DNA from: Leucogyrophana mollusca
Taxonomy: Eukaryota > Basidiomycota > Agaricomycetes > Boletales
DNA length: 64,000 nucleotides
Direction: 5' to 3'
Assembly (NCBI GenBank): GCA_021014945.1
Contig: MU266442.1
Location: forward strand, 29,263 to 93,262
The notes beneath the pieces are model-generated. The model was given only the letters and a program-made list of their open reading frames with translations, was not told the DNA's origin and did no database searches. This document shows positions 1-13,625 of this stretch, piece after piece. Both the position numbers and the translations under genes were made by a program. Each line of letters begins with the position of its first letter. Within the stretch, counting starts at the first letter, position 1.

Positions 1-59
1 GCACCGAACATAGTAACCATCTCCCAAATCGCACAGAATGCCGCCAAGAAGCGAGTGGA

Positions 60-1995
<1,936 letters not shown>

Positions 1996-4016
1996 ATGTC
2001 TGACTTTCATCTTGTTGATCCGCAAGGCTGGGACTACGACCTTCAGTCTGTTCGTATATGTTCTATGCTCTAGACACGCGAAGCATTATTGAATCAATAA
2101 CTCTAGGTGTATTCGGCCTATATGGGCTACTTTCAACTCCACAGTATCCCTTGGTGCGTCGACTTTTGGCTCCTGACTTCAAGTCGGTTGTTTAAGGCAG
2201 GAACAGGTATGACCGCTCGTGGGGTCACTTGTTCGAGACGTTCGACGAGTTCCTGGGCTTCTCCTGGCCCGTCATTACAGTTACCGACTCCTGGACAGGG
2301 CGCGCGCACATTGTCACCCGCTTCACCTCTATTGGTGCCTTCGTAAAGATGATAAAGACCAGGTATACTTGCACGCCTTACGCAACCAAAATCCGCTTTA
2401 CTTGCATCTAGATTCGGCGAAACGCTCCCCACTGTAGACAACATGCTCAAAGTCACCCCTTTTGAAACCTCGCAGCGACACTTGCGCAACGTGAACGACT
2501 GGGCAACGTACAGGAAGATGCACTCGACGTTATCCGCCGTAGCTCTCGCGGCATTCAAGGCACGCGTGCGGGCTGGAGAACCCAAGGCTATTCGCGAGGT
2601 GTGGGCAAAGCGGGATAAGACGTTCTTAGCCGTTGACTTTGAGTGGTCGGAGCGTAATACTTCGTCGTGCCTGGAGTGGGGATATGCTGCTGTCCGTTGT
2701 GGGCACCTGGAAACGTCAGCTTCTTTCTTTGTTACGCGGTCGGTGATACTGAGCAGGGTTTTACAGGGTTGGCGCATGGCCGCCGGTGCCAGATACTAAC
2801 TACCGGTTCGTCTGATGGATTTTTCCCTCCTGCAGCCCTTAATACAACTGTGCATATATTTGCAGGAAGGGTCACTACATTATCTCGGAATATGTGGATA
2901 AAGTGCACAACAAGCACTGTCCGACCTATCCCTGGCAGGTGGGTTACCTTTGCTTGGCGTACTCGGCCGACCTTTGCTGATGGGCCACCCCCCGCAGTAT
3001 GCTGTACGAGGGTCTTAAATAGATGACGGTGATGTTACTAAAATATCTGATCCACCAGTTCGGCGAGAGCCAAGTGATAACGAAAACGAAGTTGCCCCAG
3101 ATCATTCAAGCCGTCATCAGGTATGGCCCCCTTTTTTGGGGCCCTTGCAGAGTCCGATCACTGACACATCCCACAGCAGCCTCGTCAGTCCAGACTCAGA
3201 GACTTCCCCAAACCAACTCGTTCTAGTCGGCCACGGCATCCATGGAGATATGCAGCGCCTCGAGGAAATGAAGATCAGTTCGTACCAGGCTCCGCCGCTA
3301 ATTTATGTCATCTAAACACCCACTTTGCCACAGAGCTTCCGCACAACGTCCTCGCTATCGACACAGCAGCCTTCGAACGAACCCTGTTTAATGCCGGCGA
3401 GCGCGGACCTATGCACGACCCGAAGACGGGCAAGACGCGCGCTATGGGGGCTACGCTCTCTCTTGGGGGCCTCCTTCACTCGCTTAGCATTGATGTTCAG
3501 TGCGCATTGCATAATGCGGGCAATGACGCGTTCATGTGCCTACTTGCCTTCCAGAAGCTTTTGGATCCTGAAGGGACGGTCGCGCCCGATGTGCGAAACA
3601 AGGGTAGAGCTGTCGCACGGGCCTCGAGTGCAAGCCCGATCCCGAGAGGCTTAAGCGCGAGCCCCGTTGCAGCATATGGGATGTATCTTTCTCCAACACC
3701 GTCCCCACAAACCGTGTTTTCAGGTTTTGCGGCGATCGTACCACCTCAGGGTCTGAGCCAGAGTCAGAACGGTAAACAGGATCGACCACGTTCGCAAGTG
3801 CTCAAGCCAGAGTCAAGTCAGTCGGCTAAAGGGCCTCCAGGTGTTGTCAACCTCTCAGTGGATGAAATGGGCGGAGTGCGCCGGATGCCGATGCGTGTGG
3901 GAAGTGGCCCCCTGGGGAGGAAAGGGATTTCGCCGCCCTCGAGTGGGAAGGAGGATAAGCACGGGACTAGTGCGTGGAGGCTGAGTGGTAGTATGAAGGC
4001 AATGGCGCTCAAGTAA
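1996..4016 (+). CDS. DEDDh exonuclease-fold protein (GFD2/YDR514C-like)
   Basis: Predicted 3'-5' exonuclease-fold protein related to yeast GFD2/YDR514C. Nine exons close in frame: 1996-2049, 2107-2153, 2201-2362, 2412-2714, 2767-2805, 2866-2938, 3059-3120, 3180-3277, 3334-4016 (1521 nt, 506 residues). The nuclease core carries all DEDDh signatures: AVDFEW (Asp163, Glu165), VGHGIHGDM (Asp270) and HNAGNDA (His339, Asp344). A region with FETFDEFLGFSWPV precedes the core. The last about 150 residues after the nuclease are Ser/Pro/Gly-rich and look disordered. RNA or DNA is the expected substrate of the fold; the true substrate is unknown. The acceptor at 3176/3179 is ambiguous by 3 nt, and intron 2939-3058 is longer than the others. 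It converges on the delta-COP gene, with 162 nt between the stop codons. Confidence 0.9.
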
Positions 4017-4178
4017 TGGTCGGGCCACTATCAATATCGTCCCGGTACCATGCATCTCTTCATCTCGCACAATGACGGACTATTATCCTAGAGCATCGCT
4101 AATTAGCATTTTCGAACTTCACTTCAAGTTTTTTAGCATGTAATAATTCACGCCATCCTGTATATTATGGACAAACAC

Positions 4179-6059
4179 TTAGACAACGAAGTATTCATCG
4201 GTATTGACAACCGAGTCTGATGAGAAGACGACCTCCTCGCTGTTGTCTAAGCGCGAGACGGAGGCAACGCTGACGCCAGCCAGGCTCCCTTTTCCGATGA
4301 ATGATACTTTGACTGGGAAGAAAGTTCCAACATCGTCCCCGCCAACGGTGAATTCGAGTGTGCCTGAGCGATCTTCAGGGGTGACTTGTGTGATGGACCA
4401 GTCGAGGGAGTGACTGGATGGGTTGATGGCCCACTCTCCAGTGTGCGAAGACACAGTGGGATATGAGCCGGTTCTGTTGCATCGGGTCAATTGCATTCGA
4501 TGGGAGGGATCGGCAGGACTTACGGGAGGGGAATGGAGATGATCACATCGTGCAGCGTGATGTTCTCGTTTTCAAGCTCGTACTCAATGTTTACCTCACA
4601 TGTACCGTCGTTTGAGGGGGATGGCCAGCAGTTTACTGCACACCACCGTTATCAGCACCACACGCGAACGTTTCAAAGGCATGACGAGCTTACTCGACAA
4701 CGGGACGTAGCTCTCGTCGTGCCCTGCATACCTCCATTTCAGCACTGCGAGCGATTGGCCAACGGGGAACGCCCTGGAGGGGTCTTTCAATGCGACGACC
4801 TTGTCCTGCCCCGGCACAAATTTCGCGACGTGCGGATGCTGCTTGAACTGGAGGTCTGAGCCAAAGTCGGTGCTGGGGGGCGCAAGTGCGAGCTTGATGT
4901 GCGCGAGTGAGGGATCGGAGAGCTGGAGGTTCATGTCACCTATAAGCGTCATCGATTTGACACCGCCTTCGCGCATGAGCGAGATGGAGACTTGTTCTTT
5001 GACGACGATGTGTACACTGAAAGAGGATTGAGAATCGAGGCGGTACTACGAACAAGGACCCTTTACCTTTCCGCTTCGACGATGGGAAGACTGCCTCTTG
5101 TGTCTTGCGGAGCAACGGCCTCAACAGGAATTGGTGTAGGGGGGGCCGATATATCTTCAACAGCGAGAGCCTCGCCACCAAGGGCATCCAGTAGCTCGGC
5201 CTGTCTTGTCTTTTTGCTACCCAGTTTCATTCCGGTTCCCTTAAACGCAGGTCCACGAACACTGGATGACGGCGCAGGAGAGGACGTGCGTGCAGTAGAA
5301 GAAATTTCAGGTGCCTCGAATCGCTGCGGAACGGGGGCGTATCCAGAGATCCCACCTCCGAACGAGCTTCCACCGACCGCAGCGCGTTTTTGTTGCTCTC
5401 TGCGCTGCATCTCTAGCTGACGCGCGCGGCGCTTGAGCTCTTCTTTAGCCTCTGCCTCTTTGTTCTGTGGACGTGTAAGCTATGCATTTGAGGAGCCAAT
5501 CGGAGAATACCTACCCTGGCGATGATATCTTGGATCTTCTCTTCGTGACTCTCCATCTCCAGTACGCTTCTGACTTGCATCAAGTTAACTTGTTCCCGGT
5601 ATCCCAAGCTCACAATCTCATCAAAGGCGCCAAGCAATTCAAACGAATTCTTCTGAATTTCACGCTCGTCCGCTGTCCGGCACATGTCCGAGACAACGCG
5701 CGCGAAAAGATGCAGCGTGTCGATATCCTGCAGGATATTCGACGCCTTGTTCGTAATGAGCATTATGTAGAGCTCTTCGAGCGGCTGATAAACATAGCGG
5801 ACTTCGGAGGTTTCGACGGATGTGTGCTGGCTGTTTGTGGGGATGAGTTTCGGGAAGGAAGCAAGTAACGAGTCGATCCTAGTCCGGGTCATGGGGTGAA
5901 ATTGACGGGAAAGGACGGCTACATGATGGTCAGATCTCAAAGAGCATCGTCAGGGTTTTGACGTACCCTTCCCGCCCTTGGTGCATATTGATGCTGCGAG
6001 GACGACCTGAGTTCGCCGTTAGTAGAATTGTTGGATCGCCAAACAACCTCGCCTACCAT
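4179..6059 (-). CDS. RET2: Coatomer subunit delta (delta-COP)
   Basis: Subunit of the COPI coat that returns cargo from Golgi to endoplasmic reticulum. Seven exons fit: 6057-6059, 5967-6006, 5515-5918, 5067-5464, 4694-5016, 4524-4635, 4179-4473 (1575 nt, 524 residues, normal for the family). The N-terminus has the longin-like start VVLAASICTKGGKAVLSRQF. The linker is charged and Pro/Ser-rich. The C-terminal mu-homology domain includes VKEQVSISLMREGGVKS, HIKLALAPPSTDF and NCWPSPSNDGTCEVNIEY, and ends DEYFVV. The first coding exon contains only the ATG; this is needed because the open frame starts at GTC GTC directly after a clean acceptor. Cytosolic, membrane-associated. Very high confidence in identity. 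Confidence 0.96.
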
Positions 6060-6494
6060 TCCGTACGGATTAAAAGGCTGTTGAAGGCGTTATGGTCAAT
6101 TCGGATTGCGATATGCAAGACCTGGGATATTCAAAAGCTGTGAGGACTTTTGGAAGGCTCTCACTGAGGATACGGTCAAAGTCTCGACGTGTCCTTGCCG
6201 AAGGTCCGGCAGAGGCTGTCCTAAAATGACCTTGTATCGGCGGTGAGTGCAGCTGTATTTCGGTATTCCCGCCGAATAACTACTGTATTAGGTTCGTTTC
6301 GTCGATTTCTGGCCGCAGCCGCAACTCACTAGGTTTCTTCAAACATTCATCGTGCTGCACCGGGCGGCATGGATGAGGAGAATCCTTACAGAATGCTTTT
6401 CTACCGCTGACGAATCACAGTTTATTTTGATAAGACTGCTGGCGTCGACCTCATAATGCCCTTTGTCGGGCCATAACAACGTTTCTCCCTATAT
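6060..6494. other. Intergenic, divergent promoter region
   Basis: 435 nt between the delta-COP start (-) and the WW-like membrane protein start (+). It should hold both promoters. There is an AT-rich TATATATG just before the start at 6495. I see no gene or RNA here. Confidence 0.4.
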
Positions 6495-9368
6495 ATGTTT
6501 GGCGCCTGGACGTCTTCCTCGCTACTAATACGTCTACTTGGCTTTTCTCCATCATTGGCTTCCTCTATCATTGGCTTTCTGGACGTTGTCTATCCTGTGA
6601 TTCCGTCTCGGATGACCTTCCACGGCTCAGCTGCACTGCCAAAGTTGCTCAGATGGCTCAAGTTAATCTCCAAGTCTTGCTCTCGTTGCTACTTATATGT
6701 GGTGCTGGCTTCCGTCCGACTACTCAAAAGACTATTCGGACAGCCAGCCGGCCGCCTCTTCAATGGGCAGGGATATCACCAAAATATTTCCACAATGACT
6801 GTGCCCTCAACGCAGCTGCCCGAACAACGTGTATCGTTCTCGCCGCCACAGGAGCCATGTCCTCTTACTGTGCACCCTACCACCCCCGAATCATCGGAGC
6901 CGCTAGGTCTCCCGTACGACGTCTCGGACCAACGCACGAACCCAAGAATCAGCATTGTACCAGCTTGGGCCCCAACCTTACGCCACGCTAACGTGCCACC
7001 CAAGTCAACATCCGAGCCCCTTCAGCACTCCCAGGCTGCACCACTTGGCACATCAGCTTCCCCGTTTCCTATAACGCTGAAACCTCTCATCGCTACCAGA
7101 GTTGGGAGATATGAGAAAACCGGTTTGATGTGTGTATTCACACCTTCATTGTTGCCTGACTCTATGCAGTCACTCAAATCAGCGGCTGCAGGGATAAGAA
7201 CGTTAGCTTTAATTTTGCGCTAGCTCCGGGGACAAAAGACTTCACAGAGTTTGTAGTATGTTTGCCTCCTCGACATTGTCAGCTCACTTTCGCTATAGTC
7301 GGCGGCACGAGACTAGAGCGCCTGAATGGATTGCTTTTATCCATCCGGAGGGTGCCCTGTATTTCTATCACGCTGCTCGCGTAAGTCGGCGCCACCTACC
7401 CCAAACCCCCGATACTGATAGGGTATCTGAAAGAAAATCTTCACAGATACTGACGTGCGCAAAGAGATTAACAGAACACCTATTATCCAGTGTGCAGACA
7501 AGCTGCGCGAGATGATGGCGGAACAAAACATCGAATGGACGGATGATACAGAGCTTGTCCTTGAGCTAGATAAACGCAAAAATGAATGCGGGTACTACTT
7601 CGTTGAGAAGGCAAATCGGTGTCTCTTTTGGGTGGAACCCTTTCCTGCGGAATCTATGTTGGAGAACGTCAAGGGCCTGAAACACACATATCACCTCAGT
7701 GCGCTTAGACTCTCCCTGTTATCCCCGTTTGCTGATGCTTCTCCAGGGTACGCATTGGAACTTCAGTACTGGCAAGTTATTTCTATCCACAGTACGTGGT
7801 ATTTTGAGCCCCAAAGTAATTGTAAACCTGAAATTTGTTTTTCCTTCGCAGCAACAATGCCGCTATAAAACCGTCGACCCTCAGGATGCATTGCGAACTG
7901 TTTCCACATGTTCGAATTATAACGAAGTCGGTATTTGATGAGCTCAAGGAAACTATAGTGCACGCTACCTCCGGTTGGGTTCGCTCCTTAGCCCTGTCGG
8001 ATGACATTGATCGTATCGACAGAGACACTCATGTCTGACACATCGTTGGCGCCATTCCAGCCGGAGGAGCTGGCGAAGATGCTCGATATCATGGGGCATA
8101 TAGAACGTACGCACTTTCCGACTTTGATTTGTTGTGTTGTTGGGCTGAACACTTGTTAATAGAAGGCGTTGGTAGATCGTCTTCGAGCTACATGGCCATA
8201 ATAGGTATATAATGAACCCTTACACCATTTGGTGCGACTTCGCTCATATTTGTTCTCAATAGCGCGATTAAATCGACAGTTCTGTGAGCCTTGTCCTCAT
8301 TGACATATCTTCGTCGGGCTGAGTGATCAAAAACAGCCCGTTCCAAGTTTTTCAACTTCCATGGGCACGTTGGTGCACGATTGGATGCCGACCAGTCTAT
8401 CTACGATCAAAACCTTAATGAAAGAAAATCGATATTCCTCCGACTTCTCAACCCTATCCTCTTTGGAGCACCGTCAATACACACCCATGGGCTCCGGAGA
8501 ATTTGGGTTGATAGAACGGTTAACGCGCCTCGTTGGAAAAACTTTATCAATAAGCTGAATAGCGAGTGGAGCGGCTTCACGATCTATGTATGCAGCCCTT
8601 TAGATCTTTTCTAGGTACGATGAGCTTTCTCACATTTTTTGGGGGCAGTCCACCGTGATGTTAGCAGTGGACGTCAGTTTTCTAGCGGTCCCAGGGGTTG
8701 ACAGCGCGTCGATCGAGGAACAGTCGCTTGCAACGGTTGCTATCTACCTATCCACCTTGAATGCAGTGGGCTCTTTAGTGGTTTCGCTAATCCTCGCGGA
8801 CCAGAGCCGCAATCAAGGAAGTGAATCGGTGGAGAGAGCGGTCAGTAGTCGTCCACTCTTGTGTTAACCTGGCCTTCACAACCATGTAGGTTGTGTTCCT
8901 GTCAAGGATGACGCAGTCTATGCTTGGCACGGAGGCCCTTGGGATCATGTACAGTCTACCCTACGCGCTACTCATGTGGGCGTGAGTGCTATTCTCTCGT
9001 CTCCTGTGCACGCCCCTGACCGAATTCCACACAGCATGGTGTGGTTCATCGTTGCTCTGTCTTTCGTAATCTTCCGGTCCACGCAGCGTGTGACATTGGT
9101 GACCGTCGGCCTTGCCTGGGGGATCGTGGCAATATTCGTCCTGTGGCCACTATGGTCAGCTGTGGAGCTTAGGGTGCTTGGGGCTGTTGGGAGATGGAGG
9201 AAGGCCACCTCGAGTCTAGGCATCATGCCTTGCCTACCGGCGCGTAAAAGAGCAAAGGTACACGAGGAACCTCACACGTCCCGGAAGACGCGCCACAGGG
9301 AGAAGAGCACTGCCAGTACTGCGCCTGGTGGGAGTTGTACGGAGATTGCTGTGGCGAGACAGGTCTGA
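6495..9368 (+). CDS. WW-like domain, multi-pass membrane protein (agaricomycete family)
   Basis: Large multi-exon gene of a type common in agaricomycetes and without known function. Order read from the frames: a hydrophobic N-terminus; a long Ser/Pro/Thr-rich segment (6790-7120); a WW-like motif, APEWIAFIHPEGALYFYH (about 7318-7372); a soluble region with KEINRTPIIQCADKL and TELVLELDKRKNECGYYFVE; and a C-terminal part with hydrophobic segments around 8690-8800 (YLSTLNAVGSLVVSLIL) and 9035-9170 (VWFIVALSFVIF and AWGIVAIFVLWPLW), ending in a basic tail at 9368. Several GT-AG introns are clear, for example 7378-7436. One intron near 7768 appears to start GCAAGT. Exact boundaries of the middle exons are not settled. 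Probably an endomembrane or plasma-membrane protein. Confidence 0.75.
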
Positions 9369-10454
9369 TAACGTATGCAGAGCTCGCCATCGGGTTTTTC
9401 TCACATAAGTCATCCGAGCTGGGGCTATGTGGTCAGTGACTGGTCAATGCCAACTAGCACTTATCAGTGTCACTACACGAAATCTACAGCTTCTAGCCCT
9501 AACCCCACCCTATGTTCTGGCTATTCCTCTTGTTGTTTATGTTGCCGTATCGATTGTCGTCGCCAATGGATCGACACGATGCTGTTCTTTGGGCATGCTT
9601 GCTGGGAAGCAGAATCGAATTGATGATTGGGGTCGGCTTCTCGCTGAAGGAGTGAGAGGTGGGTATGGCAAAGGTGAGTCTCATCATTTCCGGTGGAATG
9701 AAACTTTTATACGTCTTCCTTGCATCTCCCTTTCATAGCTCAGCACCAACGTGAGATGCATGTTCCCCAGTTGGTTCAAGTCCGAATCAGACTATTGTTT
9801 CCCTGAGGGTTGAGTTCTGAGTGGCCGATTGTCCTCGTATCTGGAGCGGCGCACCCCAGAATCACCAGACGGCACGGCACCCACAATTTTATTTAAAATC
9901 ACGACGATGAACCAGCCTGACCAGCCGGATACATAAATCCGCTCGAAAATATCGCCCTGCAATGGAGCTATGACCGGGGGTGTAGCTGTTACAATATGTC
10001 TTCGATCGGGATTCCATAGAGATTCCAGGCGTCAAAGTGTGAACGAGGTTGCCTTGCGCACCCTTGCGGAGATCACTGGTGCTGACGCCCCCGAGTGCTG
10101 GTATATCGCTGGCGTAGCCCAGAAGACAACCAGACGACCAGGGCTATTCGGGTTGGGGGTGGCTGGGGCGATGCTACTGATTTTCAAGGAACTTGCTCTT
10201 TGGATGTCGTATAATAATAGCTGGGCTGTGGCACAGGTCCTGGTACCATGATGATTTAACCAGGGCGTGCAAGTGCACGCTGGACGAGACTTTCCTGAGG
10301 CAAACCAGCAGGCTCAAGACGTGCTCTGTTTAACATCAAAGGGAGTAGAATCATTTTTCGTTTTTCTCACTCGGTATGCACCATCCTGGCCTCGTGATGT
10401 CAAACATTGGTTGATGTTGATATCTCGGATCACTACATTTCCCAAGTCTCACTT
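9369..10454 (+). other. Degenerate or unassigned stretch with hydrophobic ORF
   Basis: Between the membrane-protein gene and the first HET gene. An open frame at 9427-9738 encodes a hydrophobic segment (PPYVLAIPLVVYVAVSIVVA) followed by a soluble part. A second frame at 9970-10251 ends in another hydrophobic segment. I found no convincing splice chain joining them and recognise no family. They may be remnants of a membrane protein. About 60 nt at 10020-10078 resemble 42808-42865 (see findings). Confidence 0.3.
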
Positions 10455-12294
10455 ATGCGCCTTCTCAACACGAGGACCTTAAAGCTTGAAGAACCACAAG
10501 GCGAGTTCGAGTACGCCATACTCTCTCATGTATGGGGCGACGAAGAAGTGGAGTTTCACGACATAGATGAACCCTATGGCAAGAAGAAAGGATACGCCAA
10601 GGTCGCGAATTGTTGCGCACAGGCTCTCGAGGACGGATACCAATACGTGTGGATCGATACCTGTTGCATCGACAAAAGCAGTAGCGCAGAACTCTCGGAA
10701 GCGATTAACTCGATGTATCGCTGGTACGCAGACGCTCATATGTGCTATGCGTACCTGGAAGACGTACCCAGTGATGAGGACCCAGCTGGTGAACTATCTG
10801 ATTTTCGACGCAGCAAGTGGTTCAAGAGAGGGTGGACACTACAAGAGGGGATAGCTCCACGGAGGGTGGAGTTCTTCGCAGAAGATTGGGTGAAGATAGG
10901 CAGCAAGGACACCCTGAGTTCCATTGTTGCAGCGATTACTGGCGTGGACGAGGGGGTCTTGTTAAGAACTTTGCCACTGACCGAAGTTAGCGTGGCGAAG
11001 AAAATGTCGTGGGCCTCGAGAAGAGAAACGACGCGGGTAGAAGATAGGGCGTACTCGTTGATGGGAATATTCGGAGTTCACATGCCGCTCATCTATGGAG
11101 AGGGGGAGAACGCGTTCATCAGGCTCCAACATGAGATCATGAGGAATTCGAACGACCAGAGCATATTTGCTTGGATAGACAACGATTTCTTCAGGACGAT
11201 GGAGTGCAAATCGGCTTTCCTCGCCCCGTCACCCAATTTCTTTAGCCATGCCGCCAGGATTGACCGAATTTCTCCTACTGATTTTGCACGTCTCTTCCCG
11301 CCGAGCTTCGAGGGCGCAGACTACAAGTCACATTTCTCCATCACCAACCGCGGCATCCAAATCACCATGCCCGTCATGGAAACTTCAGCCGACCGCTACA
11401 CGGCTGCACTTGCCTGCTCCATCAACGGCCGTCTCCTTGGTCTTGGTCTTTCCTGTGAGGATGGCCTATTCAAAAGACGTGGGACTGGTTATCTCTCCCC
11501 CGTCTCGGGACCTGATGGAAAATTCGTCGTTAGGGAACTGATTATATCCACCGCGGTCGAGGTGAAAGGGCCTCATGCCCCAACCCCATACCCTCCCATT
11601 TATACCACGCCGTCTCACCTTGTCTGCGTTCGAGTGCTGACTCCGCTACTCGCACAAGAAGGCTTTGTATTTCGCCGGCATTCTCTCGGACAAGGCCTGC
11701 ATGATCCCGGACCCACCAACGGCAGTTTTATATGGGATCCGGTGCATTCCGAATCCCTTGCACGAAAATGCATTCTTGCTTATCAGACCCACGGAGAAGG
11801 ATTCGTAGTGACGATAACACAGTGGGGCCTCCTGCACACTCCATGTGTCCACATCAATGTCTTCACCGATGCAGGAGAAAGGGATTGTTTCTTCTCTGCT
11901 GCTGAATATTTGTGGTCTCCTTGCTGCACCAATCATCCGAATTGGGCATTCAAGCTTCTACGATCAGGCAGAAGGGTAACAGCGTCCGTTCAAGAGAGTC
12001 GGTGGAACGATGCAGGTGTCAAATACGACGTCACCATTTCAGTTGGCCACCCGCAATGCGCTAAAGCTCGTCAGTGAGTACTTTGGCGTCCTTCTCTATT
12101 TCGTCAACGTAACAAGTCACTGTGAATTTCACAGAGAATCGAAGCGACCGCGAGTGCCAGACTCATATGACGAGTCGGTCTCAAACGTTAAGCGTATGCG
12201 GTTTATGGATTCGAATGCGTGTGCATCATCCGGGGCGACTTCGCTGTTCGACTACAAGCTACAGCTTACAGGCTCGCATGTACCAAAGATGTAA
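10455..12294 (+). CDS. HET-domain protein, copy 1
   Basis: Heterokaryon-incompatibility (HET) domain protein; the family mediates nonself-triggered cell death in fungi. The start MRLLNTRTLKLEEP at 10455 is shared with the paralogue at 13626 and preferred over an upstream in-frame ATG (10407). HET core motifs in order: YAILSHVWGDEEV, YVWIDTCCIDKSSSAELSEA, MYRWYADAHMCYAYL, WFKRGWTLQEG, DRAYSLMGIFGVHMPLIYGE. An uncharacterised about 300-residue C-terminal region follows. A GT-AG intron at 12074-12134 joins a last exon (12135-12294) giving 592 residues; its product starts ESKRPRVPDS, basic and possibly a nuclear signal. Without the intron the frame stops at 12077. Tandem with a second HET gene about 1.3 kb downstream. 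Confidence 0.9.
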
Positions 12295-13625
12295 GCCAAA
12301 TTAGCACATTGGCACACCACCACACACAAGGTCGCCGACAGCGAGGCGAAAAAGCAAATACTCGAAAACGACCCGGGTGGTGCTCGACTAAATACGACCT
12401 CAGCCGGACGCTGGACCAGGACTAGATGCAAACGAATTACACCACGCCATTGCCAATACCGCAGTCCCTTGCAACGGTATCGGCCAAAGTCGATATACCA
12501 CTTTGGACCTATGGTGCTACTCGCCAACTGCTCACAGATCTCCTGAACTTCGGGCCTTAGGACTATCTTGTTGGACGGTTGGTGGTTGCACCACAAAGCA
12601 AGGATAGTGAACGGTTACCCATCGCATCACGCAGTGTCCGTGGTGGCCACAAAAGGGCTCCCAACCTTCTCGCGGATCTTGTCGATCACAAAATCTTCAA
12701 GTTCCATTTTGCATTCGCGCTGTCGGTTCTCGTGATAGTGTTGGAAGTGGGCTTCAGAGTAGCCGGGATCGGCTGCGAATTTTTCGAGCTTCTCTTGGTC
12801 GAGTGGATAGCCAGAGTGAAGGATTGGGGACGCCCTCTCCGGGCGCCCGCAATGAGTGGGCCAAAAGGACGTGATGGATGGTGTCCAAAGCAGGCAGTTT
12901 CAATCAAGTTTCAATACCAAGCGTAACGGGAGATGTACACCCCCAGTCTCGGTACCGGCTACTCCAGGAAGTGCGGAGCGCCGCTAGGGAGCGCCCGCCC
13001 CAGTTGTTTTCAACTCTCCTTCCTAAAACGTCTGGTATCGAGAATAAATATCCTTGTGTGGTTGGCGTTCCAGCGTTTGTCTTGGAACGATGCGGGCTGA
13101 TTGTCCGTTTTCCGCTCGGACGAAGACCCGGCGACGAGGGTCTATTGCAGACCACGTTACGAGTTGCAGAGGTATATCGCAATTAAGAGGTTGTTCGCGC
13201 AGAAACAGGAGCTCCAGGGTTAATCAAGGTGAAGTTCTACCTGGCCCAGTCCGAAGGGTCACCTTTGGTAACAGCGCTAGTGCCCAGCGCCAGCAACACT
13301 ACTTGGCACGAAAGACGCTGTGAAGAAAATATCATACCGCCAAGGCCATACAGCTGCGATCATGGGGCCAAGCTGTGATACAGCAAGTCCGCTGCTATTA
13401 GAATGGCTTGTTACCAGTCTTTGCCTCATTTTTTGGCCAATCCGCCCAGGTGAGCAATACATGCTAGAGCAGCCCTTTCTCGCTAAAATATAGCTTCAGA
13501 CGTTCTGATAGAAACGTCAGTCAAGGTGGCTCTCTCTGACCGTGGCTCTCAGTGCTCAGTCACAGTAGGTGCACTCTATGGACTCAAAAGCCCGATGCTT
13601 CACTCCTTGTTCAGCCGGCACCTCA
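12295..13625. other. Intergenic between HET paralogues
   Basis: 1.3 kb without a supported gene. Open frames on both strands overlap each other and lack splice or domain support. The region presumably contains the 3' end of HET copy 1 and the promoter of HET copy 2. Confidence 0.4.

Noticed and set aside
10407..10454. Upstream ATG of HET copy 1 as the start
   Set aside because: The added 16 residues are not shared with the paralogue, whose homology begins exactly at MRLLNTRTLK.
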